Shown here: in pieces, positions 32,680 through 44,850 of the stretch | Position numbering within the stretch: position 1 is the stretch's first letter | Layout: each line of letters starts with the position of its first letter | NCBI GenBank assembly: GCA_026770025.1 | Contig: JAMXDE010000011.1 | Location: forward strand, 310,001-374,000 | Origin: Craspedostauros australis | Lineage: Eukaryota; Bacillariophyta; Bacillariophyceae; Mastogloiales; Achnanthaceae | Direction of reading: 5' to 3' | DNA: 64,000 bases | Position numbers and translations under genes: made by a program | Notes under the pieces: model-generated | What the model was told of the DNA's origin: nothing | The model's database searches: none | What the model saw: the letters and a program-made list of their open reading frames with translations, nothing else

Positions 32680-33428
32680 TCCATAATGACGTTTTTCTTG
32701 CGTCCGGACGCATTCTCTACGTAGCTTGCGTCCGGACGCAAATTGAACGCTCAGTTTGCGTCCGGACGCAAATTGGGCCAATTTGCGTGGGGACGCAAAT
32801 GCAAGCTCGCCGAAAATACCACTTGTACTACTTAAGTCCCATGTTCCTCCACGATGTCCCGTGTTGCAGAAAAAAAAAAACCGATTTCGGTCCGAAACCC
32901 GAAAGTGGGTTGTTTTTTTTTCTGACTCCTTCGAGTAACACATTTATTTGGCGATTTCAAAAAAAAAAACGTCGCGATGCAGCACGGCGTCATTGGTCAT
33001 GTCTCAGGGGTTCCTTTCCGTGCGCCTGACTTGCTTTTCTGACGTCATGGGATCTGAGGTAATGGGCTTTTACTTTTTGATTTCGATGTCATCCACCACG
33101 ATCCTGACAACAACACCAAAATCCTGGCAACGGTGTAACACAACAAGGAGGGTTGGGCACGAATCATGATTATTGTTTGTTCAATTACCACAACTGCAGC
33201 GATTATTATAGAACTAAGACATGAGTCATGTCGTGAGTCGAGATGGCCAGCGAAAAAGGGTTTGAAAAAAAAACGGCTTCTCATAAAGCGTAATTGGGCG
33301 AGTCCGTTGAGTCGCCGCTTGCGTCCGGACGCAAATTGGCCCAATTTGCGTGGGGACGCAAACTGAGCGTCCAATTTGCGTCCGGACGCAAGCTACGTAG
33401 GCCAGTACCAGGCCAAAATCATTATGGA
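32680..33428. mobile_element. MITE/foldback-like element A, copy 1
   Basis: About 749 bp, TA on both sides. Terminal inverted repeats start TCCATAATGA and extend imperfectly past 100 bp through subterminal repeats of the perfect 16-bp palindrome TTGCGTCCGGACGCAA and a variant with GGGG in place of CCGG. Two internal polyA/polyT tracts flank a GGTTTCGG-type hairpin. It encodes no transposase. The TA target site and non-coding interior fit a non-autonomous Tc1/mariner-like (Stowaway-type) element. Copy 2 at 34053 is nearly identical. Confidence 0.8.
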
Positions 33429-33430
33429 TA

Positions 33431-34050
33431 TCCCTAATGAGATTTTGGGCCCCCGATGTGACAAATTTGGCACTTCACATTGATGTGACAAATTTGGATC
33501 GATGTGCCAAATTTGTCACCTCTTTTGTGTTCGCATCGGCCAGCTGAGGTGGTACTGATAATGTGTTTTCGACTTCCACACAGCGTTATCGCGGAGAGAC
33601 GCTTTTGTGTCCTCAAAACTTTTGATTTTTGTTTCTCCAGAATTGGCGTTTGTGCTTCTGTTGGTTTCCGACGACGGTGAGACTATTCGATGCTAAACGG
33701 AACTTGTTTCAGTGCTATTTCCAAGCGAAGTCTGTGATTTTCATCCAATCATTGTCTTTCAACAGTGTCTATGCACAAAGCGTTCCGGCTGGTTGATAAA
33801 TAATTCATTTATGGGGTATGTCATTAGGGTTCTGAATTCCTTATGTGGCCTTGTTTGCAGCGGAAATTGCCTGCGCCAGAAGGTTCCAGTTAAACAATGA
33901 GAGAAGCCACCACACTGGAGGACCATGTTGGTCTGGCATGCGATCTTGCCACCTACACGTGGAGGCCAATTAGCGCTGTTGATGCGAACCCAAAAGAAGT
34001 GACAAATTTGGCACATGTGCCAAATTTGTCAGCAAAAAACTCATTAGGGA
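33431..34050. mobile_element. MITE-like element B between the two A copies
   Basis: About 620 bp with TA on each side. Termini TCCCTAATGAG and CTCATTAGGGA are inverted repeats closely related to the ends of element A. Subterminal copies of GTGACAAATTTGGCAC and its complement form a second inverted-repeat set. No coding capacity. The TA dinucleotides at its borders are shared with the flanking A copies. Confidence 0.7.
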
Positions 34051-34052
34051 TA

Positions 34053-34800
34053 TCCATAATGACGTTTTTCTTGCGTCCGGACGCATTCTCTACGTAGCTT
34101 GCGTCCGGACGCAAATTGAACGCTCAGTTTGCGTCCGGACGCAAATTGGGCCAATTTGCGTGGGGACGCAAATGCAAGCTCGCCGAAAATACCACTTGTA
34201 CTACTTAAGTCCCATGTTCCTCCACGATGTCCCGTGTTGCAGAAAAAAAAAACCGATTTCGGTCCGAAACCCGAAAGTGGGTTGTTTTTTTTTCTGACTC
34301 CTTCGAGTAACTCACTTATTTGGCGATTTCAAAAAAAAAAACGTCGCGATGCAGCACGGCGTCATTGGTCATGTCTCAGGGGTTCCTTTCCGTGCGCCTG
34401 TCTTGCTTTTCTGACGTCATGGGATCTAAGGTAATGAGCTTTTACTTTTCGATTTCGATGTCATCGACCACGATCCTGACAACAACACCAAAATCCTGGC
34501 AACGGTGTAACACAACAAGGAGGGTTGGGCACGAATCATGATTATTGTTTGTTCAATTACCACAACTGCAGCGATTATTATAGAACTAAGACATGAGTCA
34601 TGTCGTGAGTCGAGATGGCCAGCGAAAAAGGGTTTGAAAAAAAAACGGCTTCTCGTAAAGCGTATTTGGGCGAGTCCGTTGAGTCGCCGCTTGCGTCCGG
34701 ACGCAAATTGGCCCAATTTGCGTGGGGACGCAAACTGAGCGTCCAATTTGCGTCCGGACGCAAGCTACGTAGGCCAGTACCAGGCCAAAATCATTATGGA
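34053..34800. mobile_element. MITE/foldback-like element A, copy 2
   Basis: About 748 bp, same orientation as copy 1 and differing from it at only a handful of positions. Same TCCATAATGA ends, same 16-bp palindromes, flanked by TA. After it, sequence homologous to the flank of the 43.4-kb ankyrin-BTB copy (CATAACAGAAGTCTTC) resumes, showing where the stack inserted. Confidence 0.8.
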
Positions 34801-34869
34801 TATCATATCATATCATGCCATACCATATCATGCTATACCAGGCCATACCATAACAGAAGTCTTCCAGAA

Positions 34870-35560
34870 GGGAACGCATGGCGGAATTGAGTTGATGCGT
34901 AAAATTAGTAGTCAGAGTAGTATCCATTGTGTGAGGAGGCAATCAATGATGCATCCAATGTTTCGCCTGGCATGTCTGTGATGTGTTGTTCTATGCACGA
35001 TCGCATCGTTCGCAGCACAGCCTGGCTGGAACAAAAGGCGTGATCTTCGAACAGCAGCAGGTTCGCGTCATCCGCTGTTGCATTGCTGATGACCATGACG
35101 CTGTGTTGTCTGTGATCCCGGTTGGTGTCCAGCACGTTCGTGTGCGGTATCATCAGACAGTGTGGCACAAAGACGGTGGTCTGGCCACCGCTGTCATCGT
35201 CGTTGTTGTCGCTGATCATACGGTTTTCCATGATGTGGAAAGAGTTGTGTGAGAAAGGGATGCGGACTCCGCGGACTTCGTGCATCGATTGTAGTCCTCC
35301 ACTACAACTTGACAGAGCGGGATGAACTGCTACTGTACCTTGTTGTTGCTGTGACAGCCTGTCGATGATATCGCGCAAGGCGCATGCCAGATACCGCACG
35401 GCTACCCATGCAGCTGACAAAGATGACGAACCAGGAGAGAAGTTCCCAATGACGAAGCAGGCGATTTCCTTGATTTTGTGGATCCAATGAGTGTTGCTGT
35501 TCCAAACCACACTAGCGGCATCCTGGCACTTGTCAATTGGGTGCGCGACAGAACAGACTG
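34870..35560 (-). pseudogene. fragment of unknown gene X (copy 2)
   Basis: The 201-residue open frame 35510-34905 contains KEIACFVIGNFSPGSSSLSA, LACALRDIIDRL with a polyGln tract, and IMENRMISDNNDDDSGGQTTVFV. Matching blocks (TEIVCNDIGNFSHCSSSLSA, LTYACALRGIMHH, the GGQTVF region) occur at 43.5-44.3 kb in broken frames. This copy lacks the upstream half and begins abruptly, so it looks like the 3' part of a larger gene. No domain recognised. Confidence 0.5.
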
Positions 35561-35594
35561 CTGCCTATCGTAGCTCTGATGGGCTTGTGGTTGG

Positions 35595-35835
35595 ATAACT
35601 TGTGTTGCTATGGTCCATCCCAGGGCCATCAGCACACCGCCTTCGTTCCTCCTTCTTTGTGGGAGGAAACAACTATATTTGAAAGCTTCCGAAAAGCTTC
35701 ACTTTAGCCACACCATGCGGATCTGAATCGGAATGAAAGTTGGAGTAACGCTCTGGATGATTTACGAAAGTCTCGTAGATGTTGTGGCGATTCATCTGAA
35801 CAGCGCCGAAGGATTGCACCCAATTGCTGTTCCAC
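35595..35835 (-). pseudogene. trypsin relic
   Basis: About 240 bp clearly homologous to plus 46520-46805, inside the trypsin gene: the same CATCCCAGGGCCATCAGC, AGCTTCC, CATGCGGATCTGAATCGG and GTTGTGGCGATTCATCTGAA blocks, with deletions between them. It covers the stretch from the Asn/His region to the Trp-Gly block but has no open frame and lacks the catalytic serine. Confidence 0.8.
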
Positions 35836-36482
35836 GCTCGCCATCTGCGATTGCAGCAGAGCTTCGTCTACTGGTATCTGTTGGAGGCGGAATTGTGTGT
35901 GAAAGGGAACTCGCAATGCATGCTGCACCCTCTTGTGCTGGATTCTGAGTCAGTGATCACCTGTTGATGCTTCAGATCATGAATCTCGCTCTCCACCGCC
36001 CGCTCTTGGAGTCAATGTCCATCTGAGGGTCGAACAGCGAGGATTCAGTTTCGGAGAGCTCGAGCTTCGTCGCTTCCAGGCCATTCCGTGATGACGCGCT
36101 GATGATTTGCAGAGGAACTCGAGCTTGCGGATCCTTCCTCTCCCATCTAGGCAGCAGATGTCATGTCATGCCATTGATCGTTTCCGCACCAGCTTGCGAT
36201 CTTTGCATGACGTCGCTGAGCTGGGCCTGCAGATTCCGGATGGCCGCATCCAACTGCTCCAGCGCAGCCTGCTGATCTGCCAAGCTGCGTTCCAGAAATC
36301 CAACGTGGTTCTTCAAGTCGCTGGTCAGACCCATCTGCGTGTTCTGGCTCTGATTCTGGAGATAGGCCACGGCCTGGTCGAGCTGTCGCGACACCACTGC
36401 GAACCGATTCTCAAGAGCCTGGCATTCTCCAGCCAGCCTCTGCATCTTGGCGACTCCATCTGAGTCTCACTTGCGACCTTGC

Positions 36483-37040
36483 TCTCTTCGAGGTTGGCAA
36501 GGTCACATTGGAGACCTTCGATGATGTCATCCAGCATTGCTTGCGACTGTCCAACATGATTCATTTGTTCACGCAGCTCGTTGCGCTCTTGGGTGCCTGT
36601 TTCGAGCTCTGTCGCAGACTGCAGGTCCAAGTTGGTCTGACGAAGAGCCTCCACTTCTTTGTCAGAACACCCATGCCAGCCCGTGACACAGCCTGAGCAT
36701 GTCCCAACTCGATGATCGTGGCATCCCTCTCTTCAGTTGCATGCTGAAGCTTGACAATGAAATGTTCGCCAGAATTCATCTGCTCTCCTTGAGGTTGGCA
36801 AGGTCATGTTGCAGACCTTCGACAGTGCGATCCAGCATTGCTTGCGACTGTTCCACATGATTCATTTGCTCATGCAGCTCATTGCGCTTTTGGGTATCTG
36901 TTTCGAGTTCTGCATGTAGACTGCAAACCCAAGTTGATCTGACGAAGAGCCTCCACTTCTTTGTCAGGCAACCCACGCCGGACTGCAACACAGCCTGCGA
37001 ATGTCCCAACTCAATGATTGCAGTGTCTCTCTCTCTCTTT
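36483..37040. repeat. ~301-bp imperfect tandem duplication in coiled-coil gene
   Basis: The block starting GAGGTTGGCAAGGTCA at about 36492 recurs at about 36793. Both copies encode LEEQMNHVxQSQAML-type heptads and diverge by scattered substitutions and indels. Confidence 0.8.
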
Positions 37041-37479
37041 GGTTGCATGTTGCAGCTCGATGACGCGATGCTCACCAGCATCTCTTCACTCTCAGCCAGC
37101 AAGACCTCGTTGTCTTTGTTGGTCCGTTCTTTGGCGTCAATGACTGCTTGCGGTTCGGTCTGAAATGCATCAAGGTGTGATCTGGCCTCCTGTAGGGCGG
37201 AGGCAAGATCGCTTCCATGGCCTGGATTGCATTGCTTGTGCAAGCGCGAGACTGTTTGATGCCTCCAACTTCATTCTCCGGTTGCTCCTTCGCCGCAAAA
37301 GTCGCTTGCTCCAAAGTACAAATCGTGGAAATCTTCTTCTTGGCATTGTTGGTCGTCACCTCCTTTGCCTCGAGCAGCTCCACAACGTGTTCCTTGAACT
37401 TGGTGGACTGCGGATGGAGCCAAGCGACCTTCAGGGCATGTTGGCTTGCGACAGTTGCTGCATCAGAAGCTTCTTGAAG

Positions 37480-38090
37480 TTGACTTGCATGTCCCCAATT
37501 GCTGTCTCCAACCCTCCCACAAGCTTCTTCCCTCCTGCATTCATGGCGATGAGGCTTTTCACACAGGGACAATTTTGTACCAAGGCTGATCGAGCAACCC
37601 GGACAGACTGGAGCAATGGTGCTTGTGGTTGGATGGATGGCCAAAGATGATGCTTGAGCGTTGTGAGCGGCCGGTCCAAGTTCGGCATCATTGAGTTTGC
37701 CGGTGTTGGACAGTGATGGACAGTGATGGACCTGGGCCATGGTTTGTTGCCACCATGGCATCATTCTTGCTGAAGTTGAAGCTGAGGTTGAAGCTGAAGA
37801 TGAAGCCGTCAAGATCTGCTGCTGCGGAAGCCTCTCGATGTTGACTTGCACATCCCCATTTGGTGTCTCCAACCCTCCCACAAGCTTCTTCCCTCCTGTG
37901 TTCATAGCGGTGAGGCTTTTCGCACAGGGACAATCGTGTACCAAGGTTGATCGAGCAGCCCAGACAGACTGGAGCAATGGTGCTTGTGGTTGAATTGGTC
38001 TCTGAAGATGATGCTTGAGTGTTGTGAGCAGCATGTCCAGTCTGGCATTGTTGAGGTTGCTGGTGTTGGGCAGTGATGGATCTGTGCCAT
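37480..38090. repeat. ~359-bp imperfect tandem duplication in coiled-coil gene
   Basis: The block from about 37480 (TTGACTTGCATGTCCCC) recurs at about 37839 (TTGACTTGCACATCCCC) for roughly 250 bp; both encode GGKKLVGGLET and CPGCSI-type segments on the minus strand. Confidence 0.8.
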
Positions 38091-38200
38091 GGTGCGTTGC
38101 CACCATGTTCATGTCCCTTTGTCAATATTGCTGCTGTTTCATGTAGTGTCCCCTTTGTGGCCCAGTGTGCATCCCATTGGCTGGATTGCTGATGTTTCAT

Positions 38201-41200
38201 GTGGAATCCCCTTGTGTGTCCCCTTGGGACATTGTTCCTGCGTCTGTACCCATTTCAGCATTGCTGATATTTCATATTGCGACCATTGCTTCTTCCCTTC
38301 TGGATGGATGTCTCTGCATCCATACCCATTGGCAACATTGCTGATATGTATGTGCTGTCGCATTGTTCAACCTTGTAAATTGCATGAAAATCGAGCTTGC
38401 CACTGAGTAGGTGGACACCCTGGTGGTGCTGGCAGCGATCATGTCAAGCATGCATTGACGAACAGATCGAAGCTGCTTGGGATCGTGCCATCATCATCGT
38501 CGTTGGCCACATTTTGTTATGTTGACTGGAGGCATGAGATGCGCTAGCGAGAGTAAATGTGGAGGCGTCTTCTTGCTTTACTATCTTGCTGCTCTGCTGT
38601 CTCCATTCAGAACGTGGTTGACACTGATGATGTTCTTCCACCATCGAGAGCTTGATGGTGCCCATCACACTCCAATTCTTGCCATCAAGATCCAAGGTTC
38701 GGCCGAAATCTGTCGCTTGCGTTGCATTGTTGTAGCTGAAGTCGTCCATACCATCGTTGGATCCGTCCAACTCTTCCTCTAATGACAAACTGTCGATGGG
38801 TTGACTGATGGATTCATGGTGTGCCCTCCTATGTTCTGGACAGGTGTGTGATGGATGAGTGGCAACTTGAGAAGCTCCATTGTGACTGATCATCATCATC
38901 ATCGTTGACAGCAACGTCCCCAAAGTCGTCGCCGCCATTGCCACCCAAGCCATCCTGCATGTCTCCATCGTCGAAGTCATTGCCACTGATGTTGATGTTG
39001 ATGTTGGCATTACTGGAGCACTTGATGGGCTGAAGAAGCTCATCTTGCTTTGCCCGATCCGACTTGAATAGTGTATGGTGCGCTGAAAGTGAGGAATGGT
39101 CAGCCGATGCTGTGCCATAGGACCAAATGGAGAATTATGGCAGGAATGCAGGGTGGAGCACATGTTCCCAATTGAATTCAATCTCTCTTCGCTTTATCAA
39201 CTCTGCGTTGTTGTGCGTTGTTCCGCATTGTTGTGCGTGGGTTCGTGGTGTGTATCCGCATGCCACGGAGTGCTTAGCATCGTGGAGTGCTCAGCATCGC
39301 AGAGCGTGGTACTGTCTTCGGTGGAGTGCTCTCAGAGTCTCCATGTTGGTGAGCGTGGACGAAGGGATAGTGCCGACCTCCATCCACCCCAATCACTCGA
39401 TCTTCGTCATTGTTGGCGCAAGATCGTGTTTTTGTGTCGCGGATGCCACTTCGCATCAGATTTCTCGATCGGCGAAATGGCCCGAACAGTGGGCTGAGCC
39501 AGTTGCATTCTCTTTTCCGCCCAATCTAACTTCGCCGAATGAGTGTTTTGGAAAGCTCACAACTAGAACAAGATCAACAATCCAGCATTCCAACATCCGA
39601 AGCTAGAATGCATCCGGGGCACCATACTCTGCTCTACTTCACAGGTGCTCAGCGTCAATTGTTATCGCCATCAGCATCAGCATCGTTATAATAAGTGATG
39701 TTATCTTGCATGGAGCACTTCACACCGCTCTACTTTACTTCACCACTACGTCCGACTTCATTACCACCATCTCACTCTTCGTTGATCATGTTTGTTCTAC
39801 TGCTGTTGTTGCTTGTTCATGATGGCGAGTGTTATGTGAAGTGGATTGTCGGTTGGATGATGCCGACAACAATATCTTGCAGCGCAGGGGCGGCGTACCC
39901 ATGGATCTGTTCGCCGAAGGCTCATCTTCCGTGCTGTCGTTCTACCATGCAACGCTCGGCTTCTTGCCTGGAGCGCACAAACTAAGAGCAAGAGGAGCTG
40001 TCACCGTTGTGCATACCACTGCTGCTGGAGGTACTCGTTGTGCGTTCGAAGTCTCGGTTCGACATCGCGCGCTGATGCAGCGGTGGAGGTGATTTCGGTG
40101 CGTCCAAGGGCGCGAAATCGTTCCTGGAGGCCGAACATGATCTATCAGATGTCGAACGCGAGGTAAATCTCGAACGATGTGTAGCGGCATTAATCTTGCA
40201 GTGACGGATGCGGCTGGATGAGTTGAGTTCTGTGACGATTGTGACGGCGAAAGCCGGTCGCTTTCGTTCCACTCGTTCGGTAGATCGATGTGGGCTCGCT
40301 GGCTGCTTGTCGACGAGCTGCTCATGATGCGGAAGATGCTGATGTTCAAGGAGGCTGGAGATTTCTGGTTGTCCAACACATTTTGCATTCACAGCTTACA
40401 TGGTAGTATTGTACGTAGTCGTAGCTATCTTGCTCATCCCTCAAGGGGATCGTTTCAAGCATGTCCAGCGATGACTGATTGAACAAATACTCACCATTTC
40501 AGGCTACTTCATTCATGTTGGCAGCATTGTTGCGGTGAGCTATTGTAGTTGTAAACAATGGCGTGCACCGTTTGGAGCTGCTCGAGGGTGACTCCATGAC
40601 TCCCATGAGGATAGTGAAGACAGAGGCGACCAAGGAAGAGAGGGGGGTGGCTTTGGAGGCTGTGGTGCCATCAGGACCAACGAGGGTGATCATTCCGTGA
40701 AGCACCAGAGTCCACCGAGCTGACGCTTGTCTCTCTCTTGCATCGTTTTTGGCCGATCATGCTGCTGCTGTTGGTGTTGCTCTTGTTTGTGATGTGGGTG
40801 CTGTGCATGATATTCATTGATTTGCTGAGTTGCTTGCATCTGAGTTGTTGGTGGTGCTGACGCAGATGCTGATTTGTGAGATGAGGACTGACAGGAACGA
40901 AGAGACTTGAGGATCTCGCACGATGAGGACGCCACAAGATGGATGGGGATTCATCGCCAATGCTGAGAGTACCATCCATATACATGTGAACACCCTGGCA
41001 CGATCGTTTGGATGTTGCGCAGGCGTTCGCCAAGAGAAATTGATCTTGTGCGGCATCTTCAGGGACGTCGCAGGTTCTCAACTGCTACAGCGTCTTCTGT
41101 TGTGGAGGGACCATGTTGTGTTGTGGTTGCAAGCATCTGTGGATGCTGGTGCTCTTGTCTATCGATGGCTCATGGGACAACCACTGTGGCAATATGAGTG

Positions 41201-42036
41201 ATCGAATGCTGGAGTATTGGCATATGGAAATGGGGGATCATCCTATCCCTCCATCATCAGGAGCGCCGATGACTCGCTGGTCAAACTTGTTGGGAACACG
41301 ATCGTTCAATCCACCGCCTTCATGCGTACTTGTAGTAGTACAACGCATCGTGCATTTCCCATGTGTGGTTCTCAGACAACCATGTTGCCGATTGGACTCC
41401 TTGGGGGATATGCATACATCGTGACGTGCGATGGTTGCAATTGAGATTGTGATCATCTTGTTGCTCCCTCCGTCGCTTCATCGCTGTTGGCGTCATCATC
41501 ACTTTCGTGGTTGTTTCGAGTTGACGATCAGAGATCTCATTTGAACGCCTTTCTGACGTGTCCTTCTCATGAAAGAAGCTAATAAAGTACTTCATTGACA
41601 CACAGAATTCGTGAAATTGGGAACGTCTCTGCACGCGCAAAAGTGGTGAAGCGAGAATCGACGATTCCCATTTGTGGTGTTCTCGTGTCCGCAACAGCGA
41701 TGTTGTGGGGCGTGTCGTGTTTTGTTCCTTCTTCTCGTTGTTGTGTGCGCCAGTTCGCAGTCAGCAAAAGGAAGGATCTGCACTCTCCGGACAGCGCTGG
41801 TGCCCTCTCCCAAACCAGGGTGCGATCAAGAAGCAGACAAACAGAGAAACGAGGAGAGAAACGGGAGAACATTGAAACGAGGCAATCGCACACACCGCTC
41901 AACCCCACAATCGAACACATCAACAACAGACATGTCATGGGTAGCTCGAACTCCACACTTCCTCGACAGTCAATCCAACGCCAATCGTTCAACGTTCAAC
42001 GTCAATCGTCCAGCAACCATCGACCATCCTCTCAAA
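38201..42036. other. gene-poor accessory stretch
   Basis: About 3.8 kb with many short frames on both strands and no recognisable domain. Near 39265-39305 an imperfect GGAGTGCTYAGCATCG direct repeat is present. Minus 41081-40690 has a frame-broken Gln/His-rich segment (HPHHKQEQHQQQQHD) that could be a gene relic. The last ~100 bp before 42037 are a conserved ankyrin-BTB leader. Confidence 0.35.
38444..39181 (-). CDS. possible hypothetical protein
   Basis: 245-residue open frame. The C-terminal half (SLEEELDGSNDGMDDFSYNN, DFGRTLDLDGKNWSVMG) looks protein-like, while the N-terminal half is Met/Ser/Thr-rich simple sequence. No homology recognised, no intact neighbours on the same strand. It may be the remains of the coiled-coil gene's upstream neighbour. 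Confidence 0.25.
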   Translation of the reverse strand: MNSIGNMCSTLHSCHNSPFGPMAQHRLTIPHFQRTIHYSSRIGQSKMSFFSPSSAPVMPTSTSTSVAMTSTMETCRMAWVAMAATTLGTLLSTMMMMISHNGASQVATHPSHTCPEHRRAHHESISQPIDSLSLEEELDGSNDGMDDFSYNNATQATDFGRTLDLDGKNWSVMGTIKLSMVEEHHQCQPRSEWRQQSSKIVKQEDASTFTLASASHASSQHNKMWPTTMMMARSQAASICSSMHA

Positions 42037-43424
42037 ATGCCGAATGTTACGAACCAACAACTCATTGATGCTGCCGGGGCAGGTGACTTGTCGGTGTTGA
42101 AGAAATGGAAGAAACAGAACAAGACACAGAATGAAGGAGTTGATGTCAACAAGGTTACAAACTGGGGTGGTTGGACTCCCCTTCATTTGGCATGCCGCAA
42201 CGGCCACCTGGAGTGTGTGGAGTACCTCATCGAATCATGTGAGGCAAATATCAACTGCAAAACCAACCGTGGTTGGACTCCCCTTCATTGGGCATGCTAC
42301 AGAGGCAAGCTGGAGTGTGTGAAGTACCTCATCGAATCATGTGAGGCGAACATCAACTGCAAAGACAACAATGGAAACACTCCCCTTCATATTGCATGCT
42401 ACTACGGCAAGCTGGAGTGTGTGAAGTACCTCATCGAATCAGGTGGGGCGAACATCAACTGCCAAAACAACAATGATCGGACTCCCCTTCATTATGCATG
42501 CCAGAACAGCATGCTGGAGTGTATCGAGTCCCTCATCAGAGGACTTTCGCCTTCAGCTGACCCACAACTGCAACAACTGCAGCAACGCTTACAACAAAAC
42601 GAGCAAGAGAATGAACAGCCACAAGAACAGTTGGGACAGCAGTTGAAGCGAAAGAAGCAAGAGAATGAACACAAACACAGCAGCCACAAGAGGACCAACA
42701 TCAACATTGGAGAAGATCGGCCATATCCTTCCAAACTGGGAACAGGACAGACTCCATCTTCTTGTGTGGACAAGGCGACGAACAGCAACTAAACAAGGCA
42801 AGCTCTGAAGTTCTCATGATCATCGTCCCATCCATTGAGACACTGATCGACAAAGGAACCCAACATCAATGCGTGAATGATGACGCTCACGATGGAACTG
42901 AACCCATGCAAGTAACCGTCTCTCTCCCCAACCTTCAACCCAAACACGTCTGATGCGTCCTCCCATACATCTACACAGGAGAGGTATCCTTTCACGACAG
43001 CGCTCGTGACAACGCTGCTGCTCACGTCGGCGCTCACCACGATGCAGATGCCCTTCACCTGCCAACTCCCATCCTCGCTGGACAGGATGATCTGCAACAG
43101 CTGATCCTTGTGGCCAACGAGTTTGGCTTCTGGCGACTCAAGCTTGTTCTTGAAGCGGAGGTGGCTCGCAAGCTGGTTCCACACCATCAACTGATGGGAG
43201 ACATTCATGCCCTCCGCAGTGATGGAATGGAGAGTGATGGTATTGATGATGAACACAGTTGGACGTCCATGATGGAGTTGTACAAGACTGTGGGTGAAGA
43301 CGAGGGGACCGCGCAAGTGAATTCATACATGGATCGGGCAACATTGGTGGACTTCGCCCGCTCTATGAATACCAAATCATCCAAAGTGATTGAGACGGAC
43401 GGCCCTGCTGAAGAAGAGGAGTGA
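42037..43424 (+). pseudogene. ankyrin-BTB protein gene, second disrupted copy
   Basis: 42037-42792 encodes the cap MPNVTNQQLIDAAGAGD, four ankyrin repeats of the GWTPLHWACYRGKLECVKYLIESCEANINC type and a Gln/Lys-rich tail. A frame change then leads into the BTB-like part: SEVLMIIVPSIETLIDKG, MQVTVSLPNLQPKHV, TGA at 42951-42953 (probably an Arg CGA originally), CVLPYIYTGEV, DDLQQLILVANEFGFWRLKLVLEAEV, and an acidic end SKVIETDGPAEEEE. Compared with the 14.6-kb copy, about 45 residues (MIDALIFADVHN region) are deleted here. The frame is open upstream to 41674, but the start is placed where both copies share the ATG. Confidence 0.75.
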
Positions 43425-43479
43425 ATTGCCAGACCACACCATACCAAACCATACATACCATAACAGAAGTCTTCGAGAA

Positions 43480-44850
43480 GCGGACGCATGGCGGAGTTGA
43501 GTTGATGGATAAAACTAGTCCTCAGAATAGTCATTAGGATAGTAACTGTGTGACTAGTGCGAGAGCAAGCAGTGATCCATTCATTCAATAGTGCGTCCGC
43601 CATGCCTTCACCGTCGCCTTTGGTGATGCGCACAGCATGTTGCTCCATGCATTCCTGTATCGTTCGCAGCACGGTCTGGCTGAACCGCGAAATACACATG
43701 ATCTTCTGTTCATGAATTGCAGATGATCCCGGTTGGCGTGCGGCACGTTGCTGTTCGGGATCATTTGCCAATGTGACATGAAGAAGACGGTTCAGCCTCC
43801 GCTACCATCATCGTGATCGTCGTTGCAGATCATATGGTTTCCGCGTTCGTTGGTGTCGATGATGTGAGCGGAGTTTTTGTGGGAAACGATGGTGGCCCTC
43901 ACGGGCGTCATGCATGGCTTGTAGGAATCGAATCCAACTTGATGAAGTGGAGCGTACTGCAACAGTCAGCTTGTTGTTGTTGTTGGTGGTGGTGGTGGTG
44001 CATGATGCCACGCAGGGCACAAGCGTATGTCAGCTGCTGCATGGTTTTCGATATGGCGGACAAAGATGATGAGCAATGGGAGAAGTTGCCGATGTCATTG
44101 CACACGATTTCAGTAATGGTGGATGGGACGACAAAGTGCCTCTGTCTTATCATTTGCGATTCGTGGCGGAGACGCATCTCTTTGAGCATCGGTATGAACA
44201 AGCGTGGCTGGTTGTGGCGCGTGTAGTGGTAACTGAGGAACAACCCCGAACTGATGGCTCTGCAGGTCTCGGAAGAAGTCGCTGCGTCCGATCTCACGGA
44301 TGCACCCGTCCAACATGTGCTGAATCTCCGTTTCCGACAACGTATCGGACGTTTTATATGAGTGCACGCTGCTGCTAATGACTTGAATCCAGACCGCACC
44401 ATGGGCCATAACATGCCTTGCCGTTGCTATTGGCTCTGTTGTTGGCGCTGCGAATGCTCATGTCCCAAGCTCTCCTCTACTCCAGAGCAATTGATTTGAT
44501 ATCTTCCTTTCTGACGTCGCTGAGCGATGCGACACAGTTGAGATCGCTGTTCGTCACCGCTTGTCATTCATCATCATCAGCGTCATCATCAGCGTCGTCT
44601 CTTGCTATGGTCGCCTTCGTTGATTCTGGTGGGCGTGCCGCGTTTCGCGCAACCGCCGCTTGCTTGATTGCTTCATTTCTTTGTTGCCTGATGGACATTG
44701 TGTCAGTGTTGGCTGAGAACTGGCTCGAAGCAAACGCAGTGACGTACTCCGTTTGATCTCTGTGTCAGGAGACAGGAAGTCATCCGACATGCTCAATGGC
44801 ACACATTCGAGTGGTTGGTGTGTCGGCATAGTTGTATTATGTGCTGTTAC
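43480..44850 (-). pseudogene. unknown gene X (copy 1), multiply broken
   Basis: Between the BTB end and the trypsin, minus-strand pieces in different frames read MSDDFLSPDTEI, TEYVTAFASSQFSANTDT, IKQAAVARNAARPPESTKAT with an acidic DDADDDADDDE end, then MAHGAVWIQVISSSVHSYKT, SETEIQHMLDGCIREIG, LKEMRLRHESQMIRQRHFVV and TEIVCNDIGNFSHCSSS with polyHis/Gln. The later blocks match copy 2 at 34.9-35.5 kb. Frame changes and stops are frequent. Part of it, ending at the acidic stretch, could be a separate small gene. Confidence 0.45.

Larger units (their letters stand above)
35836..38200 (-). pseudogene. decayed coiled-coil protein gene
   Basis: Minus-strand pieces in several frames read as one heptad-rich protein: KLVGGLETPNGDVQVN, CPGCSISLGTKLSLCEKP, KEHVVELLEAKEVTT, DLASALQEARSHLDAF, RNELHEQMNHVEQSQAML, GLQHDLANLKE, LENRFAVVSRQLDQAVAYL and LQAQLSDVMQRSQAG. 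At least five frame changes are needed (for example near 37215, 36940, 36770, 36450), so it cannot be translated as is. There are two internal tandem duplications. It could have been a structural or kinesin/SMC-like filament protein, but no head domain is visible. Confidence 0.6.

Noticed and set aside
32390..34440. Plus and minus frames repeated at 32.6-33.4 and 34.1-34.7 kb (for example RPDANWANLRGDAN)
   Set aside because: They are translations of the palindromic inverted-repeat element and occur in duplicate only because the element does.
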